From Glandiceps talaboti (Eukaryota; Hemichordata; Enteropneusta; Spengelidae), in contig NC_135560.1 in assembly GCF_964340395.1 (NCBI RefSeq), positions 4,980,498 to 5,044,497 of the forward strand: 64,000 bases of DNA. Direction: 5' to 3'. The translations under genes and the position numbers were made by a program. The notes beneath the pieces were generated by a model. It searched no databases. It saw only the letters and a program-made list of their open reading frames with translations, and was not told the DNA's origin. Numbering within the stretch: position 1 is the first letter of the stretch; each line of letters opens with the position of its first letter. Below, one piece after another: positions 28,101 to 41,400 of this stretch.

Positions 28101-29382
28101 GGCTGTGACAGTGATATTGTAGGCTGTGACGGTGATGTAGGCTGTGACAGTGATGCCGTAGGCTGTGACAGTGATGTAGGCTGTGACAGTAATGTTGTAG
28201 GCTGTGACAGTGATGCTGTAGGCTGTGGCAGTGATGTTGTAGGCTGTGACAGTGATGTAGGCTGTGACAATGATGTTATAGGCTGTGACAGTGATGTTGT
28301 AGGCTGTGATGATGACACTGTAGGCTGTGACAGTGATGTTGTAGGCTGTGACAGTGATGTAGGCTGTGACAGTGATGTAGGCTGTGACAGTGATGTTATA
28401 GGCTGTGAGTGATGCTGTAGGCTGTGACAGTGATGCTGTAGACTGTGACAGTGATGCTGTAGGCTGTGACAGTGATGCTGTAGGCTGTGACAGTGATGCA
28501 GTAGGCTGTGACAGTGATGTTGTAGACTATGACAGTGATTTTGTAGACTGTGACAGTGATGTTATAGGCTGTGACAGTGATGTTGTAGACTGTGACAGTG
28601 ATGTTGTAGACTGTGACAGTGATTTTGTAGACTGTGACAGTGATGCTGTAGGCTGTGACAGTGATGTTGTAGACTGTGACAGTGATTTTGTAGGCTGTGA
28701 CAGTGATGTTGTAGGCTGTGACTATGAAGTAGTTGTAGAGTTTCTTTCTAAACAAACCATGCAATGAATGCACACTAATTCTTACACTCTCATTTGAAAA
28801 TACAAGGGGTTGTCGGTGGCCAAACCACTTGCCTCTTACCACTGTGGTCAGGGTTCGACCAATTCAGGGTTTGATTAAATTTACTGCGCTGTAAGTAAGT
28901 AGGGTGTCGTTCAGTTTGACTATACCGAACAATGCAGGTTTTCCCCGGGTACTCCGGGTTCCTCCTGCATTAACACTGAACCCATGATGGATGGCCCTCA
29001 CTGGACTTCTTGGGAAACAATTGTTTATATACTTAAAAAACTATCCAGTATAAATAAAGATCATTATTATTATTATGGACCAATCCAAATGCCTGTTGCA
29101 GATGATTTAATGCACCAATGAAAATGTAAAATTCATCCAATCAATGAATTAAAATGTTCATAACATCTGATGGAATGAATCAATGAAAAGCCCCTTACAA
29201 CTGATGCAAAGAACCAATAGAAATGCCTCTTACATATGATCCAAAGAACCAATGACAAGTCTTTGTAGAACACACAGACCCCTCAAAAACTTTACTACTG
29301 TGTGACTAATGAAATATATGCCTGATTGTATTTCCCTTTTTTTCCTTCCGTAAGGAAGGAGATACTTTAGGGGCAGAAATGT

Positions 29383-29479
<97 letters not shown>

Positions 29480-32400
29480 GTGTGTGTTGTGTGTGTATGT
29501 GTATGTGTGTGTGTGTGTCTGTGTCATCATTTTTGAAAAAACGGCTGCATCAATTCGAAGTAAATTTGATAGACATGTTTCGTAGGATAATAGCAAGAAC
29601 TGATAAGATTTTGGTCAACATGCCATGAAAATTAATGAGCAATTTACGTAATTAAGGGTTTTCGGTATTGTACATAACCCATCACACATGTCGCATACAT
29701 GTATGCCAAGGAAATTAAAGGCTGCACTCGGTGGTCATTAGCTGGTTAGTCGTGCATGCATTGTCAGGTTACCAGCACATCGCACGACCTTCATGCCAAC
29801 CTTGTCAGTGGTATACAAAGCATTGGGTAAGTAATTGTACAGCTTTGCATGTTTTGATGATGACTTTTGTTTCAACTAAAATGTTAGATCAGAGGTCGCG
29901 GTAGCTTTTTTTTTTTTAATGCGTCCCTGGGACGCGTTCCTGGCAAAATTAGCGTCAAAATCCCATTACAGTGCGTCTTTTCCAAATTTGCATGCACACA
30001 GTCACTACATGTCTTTCAGGTGTACACTAAATACATTACAAATGTAAATACATGTACATGAACACATCGTGAGACACAGTGGTAAAAGTTTGATACAAAT
30101 TTTGTGTCGCTGATGAGAACTGCTAACTCAGTATACACCAAAATAATCGTTTATTCTTGAACGATGCCTTACGTATATGAACCGCGTTCACCTCAGATTA
30201 AGCTTCAAAGAGCATGTATTGAACTGTAAATTCACATAATGCGTTCGATCCCGTAACGAAGCTTGAAAAAGTTTCAGTTTTAGTGAGAATGAAATGGTGA
30301 CGTAGCAGTATGAATTTATCCACGTGAAGTTTTCAGCATAGACTACTGTCCACCGATGTGGTCAATTTAATCATTGCTTCGCTCGTGAGGGAAGATGCTT
30401 CACCGCAATGGCCGTGCTATCAAGGGAAACCCTGCCTAACCACGTCTGTTTATAAGTAACAAATCACGTGGATAAGTAATGATAATATCAAATAGTTTCT
30501 AAACTACCCAAGACGTGCTCACCACATCAGGAAATGGTCATGGTCACATGAAACTGTTGAAACGTTTTGTATACGATGGGTCATATTCAAATTTCACAGG
30601 TCACACTGCACATCGAGATTTAGACAGTAGTTACAATCAGAACTGACTAAATCCATTAGCAATGGACAAACAGCAATCAATGAGAAAAAAATAACTTATT
30701 GCATATGTTCTGTTGTATTCCAATAATTGTCTGTAGGAACGACAATCTCAAAACTTTGCCCTTATACGGAAGGCATTCAGTTTAAATCTGGTCTTTATTT
30801 AATATACCAAAAACATAAGTGGTTACAATTAAATACCAGTATGCATGAAACAGTTTGATTTTGATAAATGACCCTGAATGTCAAGGTCAACTGAAAGCAT
30901 GCACCTGATGTTGATTTTTAACCATGCCTCTTACATCTGACCCAATGAACCCAGCTGATTCAAGAGTTCTGTTAGCATTCCAGAACAATTCATACTCTGC
31001 AGTACATATTCTAAAGTGGAGTAGAAAATATCTACACAAACCACATACTAATCAGTAACTTAATTTATTCTGACAGCAGACCACTTTGTGCTTCTAAAAT
31101 AGATTTTCAGATAAGTGTATGAACTAGACTGGATTTAAAATTCTGTACAACTTCATACACAACTCACTGACAAATTAGTTATAGTCACACATTTGCTGTC
31201 TGATCAATTGTAATTATTCTCGGTAACCATGGTGACCAATCCTAAATGTTTGTTAAAAAGTTCATATAACTGTCACTTACTTTGAAGTAAACCTGGCCTT
31301 AAATTGGTTTCAATGAAGTCTAGTCTTTTGTGTCTGTATATCTGTTTTCAAAAAATAGAGAATATCATTCATCAGTTACCATGGTAACATCACACCTGTT
31401 TTTATTGTACAATCTTAATTGACATGTACGAGCTGCTCTAGACTCTGTTTGTCGATACTAATGACATTCAAACAGTTCTTAAGATTTTCAAGAAACGTAC
31501 CGCAGAAAGTATAATTGCATTCAGTTTCAATGATCATACAGGTTTGATAAGAGCTACATTTAATCATGAAATATCAAATAAGTAACCTGTAAGTGTCAGT
31601 AATAAACTGTGATGGGTGGGTGCAACCAGATCTACTGTATATTAAACACTGTGGGCACAGAATTCAAATCACCCAGCTCAAGCTTATAGTATAGCTCTGG
31701 TTGCACCCACCAACTGTTATTGATATCACAGACACTACTTATCTAAGTTTTTTGTTTATGTTTCTTGGTTGAATCAAATATCAATGGAACTGAACATGAT
31801 TATAATTTCCAATGTATTTCAATTTAAAACTTAGCATGTGAGGCATTATACAATGTCTGTGATATGGGCAGGGCTGTCAGTGGCAAAGACTGCTTTTATT
31901 ACAAAATTTGATACTACAACTCAAGGAGTAATATGATTATACTCATAGATTGAATCTAAATCTGGTACAGTTATTGATTTGTTGTATCAATTATGGATTT
32001 TATTTGACAAAGAGAACCATTTTTGGTCAAATTTGATAATAACATTTTATGACTGTAATACTGTCCTTGTCATGCACATCTGACCTGACGTATAGTAGAT
32101 GTTAGCAGACTATCGGTACTACTATTTCCATCTCCAACTATAACTATCCTTATAGTAGATGTTAGCAGAATACTGGTATTACTATTTCCATCTCCAACTA
32201 TCGCTATCCTTATAGTAGATGTTAGCAGACTATCGGTACTACTATTTCCATCTCCAACTATAACTATCCTTATAGTAGATGTTAGCAGAATACTGGTATT
32301 ACTATTTCCATCTCCAACTATCGCTATCCTTATAGTAGATGTTAGCAGACTATCGGTACTACTATTTCCATCTCCAACTATAACTATCCTTATAGTAGAT

Positions 32401-35400
32401 GTTAGCAGACTATCGGTATTACTATTTCCATCTCCAACTATCGCTATCCTTATAGTAGAAGTTAGCAGACTATCGGTATTACTATTTCCATCTCCAACTA
32501 TCGCTATCCTTATAGTAGATGTTAGCAGACTATCGGTATTACTATTTCCATCTCCAACTATCGCTATCCTTATAGTAGATGTTAGCAGACTATCGGTACT
32601 ACTATTTCCATCTCCAACTATCGCTATCCTTATAGTAGATGTTAGCAGACTACTGGTATTACTATTTCCATCTCCAACTATCGCTATCCTTATAGTAGAT
32701 GTTAGCAGACTATCGGTACTACTATTTCCATCTCCAACTATCGCTATCCTTATAGTAGATGTTAGCAGACTATCGGTACTACTATTTCCATCTCCAACTA
32801 TAACTATCCTTATAGTAGATGTTAGCAGACTATCGGTATTACTATTTCCATCTCCAACTATAACTATCCTTATAGTAGATGTTAGCAGACTATCGGTACT
32901 AGTATTTCCATCTCCAACTATAACTCTCCTTATAGTAGATGTTAGCAGACTATCGGTACTACTATTTCCATCTCCAACTATAACTATCCTTATAGTAGAT
33001 GTTAGCAGACTATCGGTACTACTATTTCCATCTCCAACTATAACTCTCCTTATAGTAGATGTTAGCAGACTATCGGTACTAGTATTTCCATCTCCAACTA
33101 TAACTCTCCTTATAGTAGATGTTAGCAGACTATCGGTACTACTATTTCCATCTCCAACTATAACTATCCTTATAGTAGATGTTAGCAGACTATCGGTATT
33201 ACTATTTCCATCTCCAACTATAACTATCATTCTACGAAGTCAACAAGTAAAAACACAACTTTGTTTTCAATCAATTGAATCAAAGGAGGTATATAGATAA
33301 GTACATACTACTAGCACTGCTTGCTGCCACAAACTTCCTTCAATCAATGTAACAATAGCTTCTTCCACATCATTGACGTAATATTCTAATAAATAGGCAG
33401 CATCTTCATACTGACGATGTGAATGAAGATTACCTGAAATATAGAGAAGTGTTCACAAAGGGACAAAATCTATAACTTTATGGTTCTTGGTGATCACTAT
33501 TGTTTCACACTGACAATATTCTTCAAACTAAACATCAAAACATATTATAATAATAAATCCCATGAAATCTCATAATCCTGTTGCTATGTTTCTGACCATG
33601 GTTGCTAGGTAATTTTGTTGTGATTACAAATCCTATGAAATCACATAATACTGTTGCTATGTTTCTGACCATGGTTGCTAGGTAATTTTGTTGTGATTAC
33701 AAATCCTATGAAATCTCATGATACTGTTGGTATGTTTGTGACCATGGTTGCTAGGTAATTTTGTTGAGATTAAGAATTCCATGAAATATCATGATACTGT
33801 AACGTTGCCATGGCTGCAAGGTAATTCTGTTGTGATTACAAATGCTATGAAATCTCATGATGCTGTTGCTATGTTTGTGGCCATGGTTGCTTGGTAATTT
33901 GCTATGATTAGAAATGCTATGAAATCTCATGATGCTGTTGCTATGTTTGTGGCCACGGTTGCTAGGTAATTTTATTGTGATTTAGATATAAAGATAACTT
34001 ACTTGCCAACTTTCTAGCCAACTGTGCTAGCTGGTCACTTGACTGCTCTAACTTGATGGCTACGCACATAGATTGTCTCCAATTGCCACATTTTACATAC
34101 ATTTCTAGGGCTTCTTCGTCCTGGTTGCATTTAGCATACATAATGGCAGCCTCTTCATAGTGGCGTAAACCAAACAGATGTTCTGCATACATTTGACCAA
34201 TAGTCTGAAAAAAAGTAACAAAGTGTAATGGCCATCACAATCTTACACAGATGTGTACTGATGAAGTATTGTGCAAGTATTTACAAAAAATGTTATCAGA
34301 AAGACAATGTCTCACATTTAGGCTTAACTATATTTTGGCTGATGATAAAATTGTCGACTACAGTGTACTTATAGCCAAATCCCTTTTTTTGAGGAAATGT
34401 ATATTGATTTTAAATAAATTTGTATTTATTACCTGTGGTTGTTCAGAATTTACTTGCAACAATAATAATTCCATTTACATACTGATTTATTTTGGCACAA
34501 AAATACTTTCAACTGAAAAAGCTCAAATTTACAGTATGACAAACACTACAACCCATTGTACCTATTTTTTGGTTGCCAGGGATACAGACTAGTACGTAGT
34601 AACAAAACTCACGTCATGAATACTTTCTGGATGAATACAGAAAATATTGGAGAATAAATTCATTATATTTAGTAATAAAATTCCTACTCACAGTCAGTAG
34701 AAATTGTCATTACTAAGTATGAACTCAGAGTCCATGAACATTCATTTTAAGTTGATTTCAGTTTTACAGTTACATGTTTGTTGATATTCAATGCGTACAT
34801 GTATGCCCATGACAAGTAAGACGCAACCTGATTGGCTGTGTGTCTCACTGAGCAGAAATTCGTTTGCATGTGCGCCAGTTCAGATGTAGAGGAGGCGATC
34901 AGGCTAAAAATATACACATGTACCAAGAAGGTCAATTCAGGCAAAATAACAAAGGTAAAATAGCAATGAACGATTAGCCGACATCTACATCGGATTTTAA
35001 TCAGATTGGACTCATATATGAATTTCAAGCCTGGCAGAGCCAGTGATGTAGGTGTGGGTTGACATGAAGTCAAACAGCAAGGGTATAAAAGCCATATTTT
35101 TTGTTCAATGACAATAACTTGGCTTGCACATCGTACAATGGCAATTGCATATCTGTGTGAGAATCTACATACACACGATTAGCCTACCTTATATTGCATA
35201 GATTGGATCTCAAATAGTTGCAAGGCTTCTACAAACATCTCTTGCTGTTCTATCAGTTGTACACACTCCTCCCAATGTTCTCCACATTTACTGATATGGA
35301 CTAAAGCTTGGCTGAATCTCTTCAAATGTTTATCAATATTATACTTCTGATAATTGCTCTCCATTTTTCTCAATTTGTTTAAAAATGGCAAATATTCCTT

Positions 35401-38400
35401 AGGGTCCTGCAGACAAATAAAAAGACATGGTAGAGTGAGAGTTTTCATGTAATCTGTCAAAAGTAGATGTGGGGAATGATTCATGCTAGTCTGGATCATC
35501 TCCAACATTGTTTCTAACTAAACCACATCTGGTCAAAGTCCATCTATCAGCACACAAAATTGTTCATCCAATCAGTGAACCCCAACCGTTATAGTGATAG
35601 TAAACAGTGTCTATTTAAAGTTAGCATCCTGAGCTGACAAATTTATGAGGGACTGTGTTATTGGCTAGAATTTTGTGATTGATTAAAAAAGACATGATGT
35701 TAATGACTGTGTGGGTGGCTGTGGATGAATTTTAAATTGCATCTCATGCATCTCAGGACTTCTAGAGTAATGACTTTGACTATACTGTGAGTGGAGGTGT
35801 AAATGGTAACGATACTGTATAGGAACTAGACTGTGAGTGGAGGTGTGAATGGTAACGATACTGTATAGGAACTAGACTGTGAGTGGAGGTGTAAATGGTA
35901 ACGATACTGTATAGGAACTAGACTGTGAGTGTGAGTGGAGGTGTAAATGGTAATGATACTGTATAGGAACTAGACTGTGAGTGGAGGTGTAAATGGTAAT
36001 GATACTGTATAGGAACTAGACTGTGAGTGGAGGTGTAAATGGTAATGATACTGTATAGGAACTATACTGTGAGTGGAGGTGTAAATAGTAACGATACTGT
36101 ATAGGAACTAGACTGTGAGTGGAGGTGTAAGTGGTAATGATACTGTATAGGAACTATACTGTGAGTGGAGGTGTAAATGGTAACGATACTGTATAGGAAC
36201 TATTATATACTAGATTCATTCAATCTCTCAGATAAAAAGAATGGTTACTTGTTAGGTACTATTTAAGCTTCATTTCTTTGAGCTAGCCCTCAGTTCACTT
36301 GCGAGTAAACAATGTTTCTACAACTGCGGAAACCAAGCTTTCAACTTACAAAGACAGACACAAACTACAACTATTGTTTGGATAATTGGGTAATTAACAC
36401 AAGTGGGGAGGTATTTAACGGTATCTAGAAAAGGCTATCAGTATCTGCAACTTGGATGTGTGACTCGCACAAATTCTAAAATGATATCTGCAATCTGATC
36501 ATACAATGAGTTGTACTACCTGTCTGTGCGATGGACACTGCCCCTAGCTAAATTTCCAGTTTTTTATACTTGTCATGCAAGTAGCAATTTACAAATAGGT
36601 CGCAGTTACATTGTGCGACCGAGCGCAGCCAGGTAGCATGACCAGGGGTGTATGCAATCCATTGCAGCTTTTATAAGTACATAGGATTAAAGCATTCACA
36701 TTGCAACCTCTAGTCTACCAGGTACCCAATTATACAGCTGGGGTTACTGTACTTTTACTTTATGTCTACTTTTAAGCTGAAAGCTTAGATTACACTATAG
36801 GTAAAAGTCACCAAATGTGTCATTTTCAAGAATGTTGATATTGAGAAATCTGAATGTTGATGACTTTAAATCAACAAGCATCTTTCTTTCAGATATAGAG
36901 AGACCAACATCCCTCATCTACAGAGGTTACTATGACAACCATCTGGTCAGATAGATGAACAAACCAGCACAGGATGTAATGTAAGCACCATGGGTTTCTT
37001 ACCATTTGTGACTTCTCAGCTACCATGACAACCAAATCAAAGTTATAGGTTCCCAAGGCAACACTGTAAAGGTCATTGACATCTACCATATAGAAGACAT
37101 ATTTCAAAGCTTCATCAGCACTACAGCTGTTGTCTGTGGATGGGTTGTCTTTTAACATTTTTATCTTTAGTAGAGCTGCTTCTAGTTCAGGTTTAGTTTT
37201 CTTGATAAGAGTTGTAATAATTGATAAGAAATACCTGTAATACAACACAGAATGTGTTCAATCAATGGTACATGACTTGGTGTTCATACAATACTGTACA
37301 TTGCATAAACACTCAGATAACTGTTATCAAGTCCAATGTGTAGTATGTGTACTAGCATCTCATGAACACTCAGACAAACGTTTTAAAATCATTTTATTTA
37401 TTAGTTTTTTACAACTCTCATTACATTCATCACATTTGGATGCCTCAGTTTATAAACAACAACAAAATGGGTGAGTTGCTTTAATTTGCCCTCACACAAT
37501 GCTCAACATACTTTGATTGGTAGGTTTCCAGGCTACCATACAGCCCCCATAATTCTATATAAACTTTGATTGGTTCCTTTGTTGCACTGTCACACACTGT
37601 CACACAATGCTATGCATGCTTTGATTGGTTGATTTCAAGCAAGGCTGTCCTCACACAATGTTACATATAATTTGATTGGTTGCTTTGTTGCAAGGTTGCC
37701 CTCACACTGTCACACAATGTTACATAAACTTTGATTGGTTGATTTCCAGCAAGGCTACCCTTATATTCACACAATGCTATGCATTATTTGATTGGTTCCT
37801 TTGTTGCAAGGCAGCCATCACACATTCATACAATAGTATACAATTACTTTGATTGGAGGATTTGATGCAAGGCTACCCTCACAAAATGATACACATACTT
37901 TGATTGGTTGATTACCAGTAAGTCTACCATTACTGCCACAAAATGTTATACATACTTTGATTGGTTGATTTCCTGCAAGGCTGCCCTCACACTGTCACAC
38001 ACTAAATCCACCTTGTCAGTCAATATAATGGTACTCTGTCTAGTCTTGGGATAAGCAGCACTATACATTGACATCGTCACGTCTTCCGCTTTCAGATCAG
38101 CCAGGAATAAATTGAAGTGATTTATATCATCCAACTGATGTACAAATTTATCAACATTGTTTATGAAGACCTAATGGTGTAGATAAAACAAAACATATTT
38201 GAATTAAGAATTCTGATGTAATTTCAGAGTGAAAAGTCACAGAAACTCTTTATATGTCACTCATACAGTGTTTTGTTCATTCATGTAGAATCATATACCA
38301 TTTATATTTCAATACTTGTCAGATAGATACCAAGAATTTAAATACTCAGATTGCAAACCATTACCATGAGCTACTTATTTATGAACAAGTTTGATCATGA

Positions 38401-41400
38401 AAATCCCTGGCACTGGTTGGCTATACACTCTTTTTTCATTTTAGTAACAGCACTCCTAGTGGCCAAACTATACAATCTTTTGTTTTTTTAGTAACTAGGT
38501 CAGTTATCAGATTATACATTGTATAGTTAGGCCACAGGGATTCGAAAAAGCCTTTGTATTTGTTTACACAAATATTTATTTATTTATTTATTGTTTTTTT
38601 TTTACTTCTTTTTTTTTACTTTTATCCCTACAAGATGTCATGTAATAAAGTAATGATTTGGAAAGGTGGTGTTGTGGTTTTTTTCTAAGTTAATTTTAAC
38701 CGTTCTCTTGTTGGTTTTAATGGACAATCTTTACTTTGGCTACTTTACCTATTAATTATTAACAGGGTTCGTACACTTAAAGCAAAACAAAATTCCAGGA
38801 CTTTCCAGGGGTTTTTCGTCAGTTTTCCAGGGGTATTCATATTGATTTTGGCCATTTTCCAGGGGTGTTGACACTAAAGTAATGACTAATTAAAAAAAAA
38901 TTTGCAGTGCTACTCCATTTGAAAAAAAAAATTGATGCAGGACTGACAGTAGAAAGAAAAAATTGCTGTCACTCTGACTGGAAAAAAAATTGCTCCCGTA
39001 CCTACTTCCTCCATACCCCCCCCCCCCCCCGAAATCAAATGGTTCTCCCCTAAGTAGCCGTTTCGTCAAGCTGGTACACTGATCGTGTAAGATTGAGTCG
39101 CAGCATTCGTCAGTCTAATTCAGACATATACAGAAAAATAAATAATTTTTTTCTTCAAAATTTTGAATGAAAACGTCATTTACGTTACGAAATTTCGAGC
39201 TATGAATAACTGAATACATTCATCGCTTGCGTCTCGATGTTTATGTCCTGATGCCACGAGTTGCGGAACATCGCGATTTCTCAACTTAACTTGACCACTG
39301 ACGAATGTTACTGTACCGAAAACATAAAACAGTAGTTTATTCTTTTAGAACATGTAACACAAATACCCATTTATCGACGACATAAATGACAAAACCGTAC
39401 TTTCACAACCCGGAAATTCAACTGCACTTCCCTAGGCCGTAGTATTGCCATGCCTGAGTTTCTAGTAGTAGTATGTCGGACTCGTGCGCCGAACTTGTAA
39501 CAATTTCTAGTCGTGGTTGATGATGCTTTGATACTCGCTACAATGTTACGATAATCTTGTTAACAGACCTACTGTCAATGTTACCCCTGGCCGGGACTGT
39601 TTACAATATCATGTCCCTGAAATGGCGACTGGGAGATGGAGTAGCAATATGCAAGATCGAAACAAACACTGCGGTGCCCATTCAACTACGCATAGGCACG
39701 GTCTGTGGGGCAAAGTGTCTCGTGGAACGATCGTTTGACTGGGTCTAATCGGCGTGAATTTTGATTCACCACCGTGGCGAAAGACTTTGAAAATATTTTC
39801 GACATTTTACATTTACGAGATTCAGAATCATATGAATGGGTGGCTCGAGCACATACATGACGATCGTCAATATTAATTGATCGATTGGTCATGATCATTT
39901 TCCAGGGTTTTCCAGGGGTAGGGCACATTTTCCAGGGTTTTCCAGGGTTTTCCAGGGAGGGTTTGAAATTCCAGGGTTTTCCAGGGTTTTCCAGGACCGT
40001 ACGAACCCTGTATTAATGAGTAACTTCTACTAACCACCCTCAAGTGACCCCTATAACTCGTCTTATAAAGCCCCCAATGAAAGAAGTTAAAATTACTAAC
40101 CAGCAACTGGGGAGAACCTTGGCTATTCTTTTTTTTCAAATTCCTTCAAATTTCTACTGAAAACAGTTATTTACAAGACTTACCTCTGGGTTATGATCAT
40201 AGATTAGATTCATGTTAATACGATGTTTCCTCATGGCTATGAAGGCCTGTTTATACTGCAATGCCTCTAAGTGGTTCTTGACAGCTGACAACATCAGAGC
40301 CCTGGGATGGATGGCTTCTAGGTTACCACGGGGCATTTGTAGGATAACTTTGGTGTCATTGGGTACTGCTACAACTATTCTTGATCCTCTCTCTACACGG
40401 CGTATGCTTTCATCTAATACTGATACACTGGCATCATTAAGGGACACAAGAGCTGAACAAACGAAAGTTATAATATTGGCATCAGCAAGGGACAAAACAG
40501 AAGAACAAAGAGAACCATGATGATAACTTCAGTTTCCACTACATTCTTATTTGACTATAAAATGTTCCTATTTATTAGACCAGAGGGTTGATAGGTAGGG
40601 ATTTGGAACTCCTGTAGCAGAAATAGACATATCGGACAAAGATCTCAGCAAATTATAAGTCACATAAGAATGTACTGTAAGCCTAGATATTTTCACTTCT
40701 AGAATTGTTTGCGATTTTACAGTCTTCACTTAATTCTCAAAAAAAAAACTAATTACCAGACTGGTACATTGTGTTCATGTACAAAAGACATTTTAGTCGC
40801 TACTTATTTTACTAATTACCAGAAAGGTACATTGTGTTCATGTACAAGAAGACATTTTAGTCACTACTTATTTTGTGTTTCTGTTTTCTAGTGAAATAAG
40901 GATTTATGTGAATATACAAAATTACCCAAATCATGCAAATAAGACCATCACAGATTATTGAACAACCAACTTGGTGGCTTTGGTTTAAGTGTTCTTGGGG
41001 AAGAAGTAAGGTTTCTATGTGATTCTGTTACAATACAAATCTTCCTACCTACAACACCTAGGTACTACACTTGTTTGTGTCTAAATAGGCCTAAATGGTG
41101 AGGTATTTACTACTGATTGGATTATTAGACTACTACACCTGGTGAGATGCTTACCACTGATTGGATTATTAAGAGCAATACACTTGGTAAGGTACTTACC
41201 ACTGATTGGATTGTTAAGACTAATACACCTGGTGAGGTACTTACCACTGATTGGATTATTAGACTACTACACCTGGTGAGATGCTTACCACTGATTGGAT
41301 TATTAACCCTTTGAACCCTGAGCCCCTGAGAGGGTATAAACTGGGTTTAAGTATCATGTAACATAACCCCTGGTGTCCAAACTGACCAAGGATGACCCAA

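Noticed and set aside
28011-28842. Long frames on both strands encoding GCDSDVV-type and TVTAYNI-type repeats
   Set aside because: Produced by the 21-bp tandem repeat; period is divisible by three, so any stop-free unit stays open.
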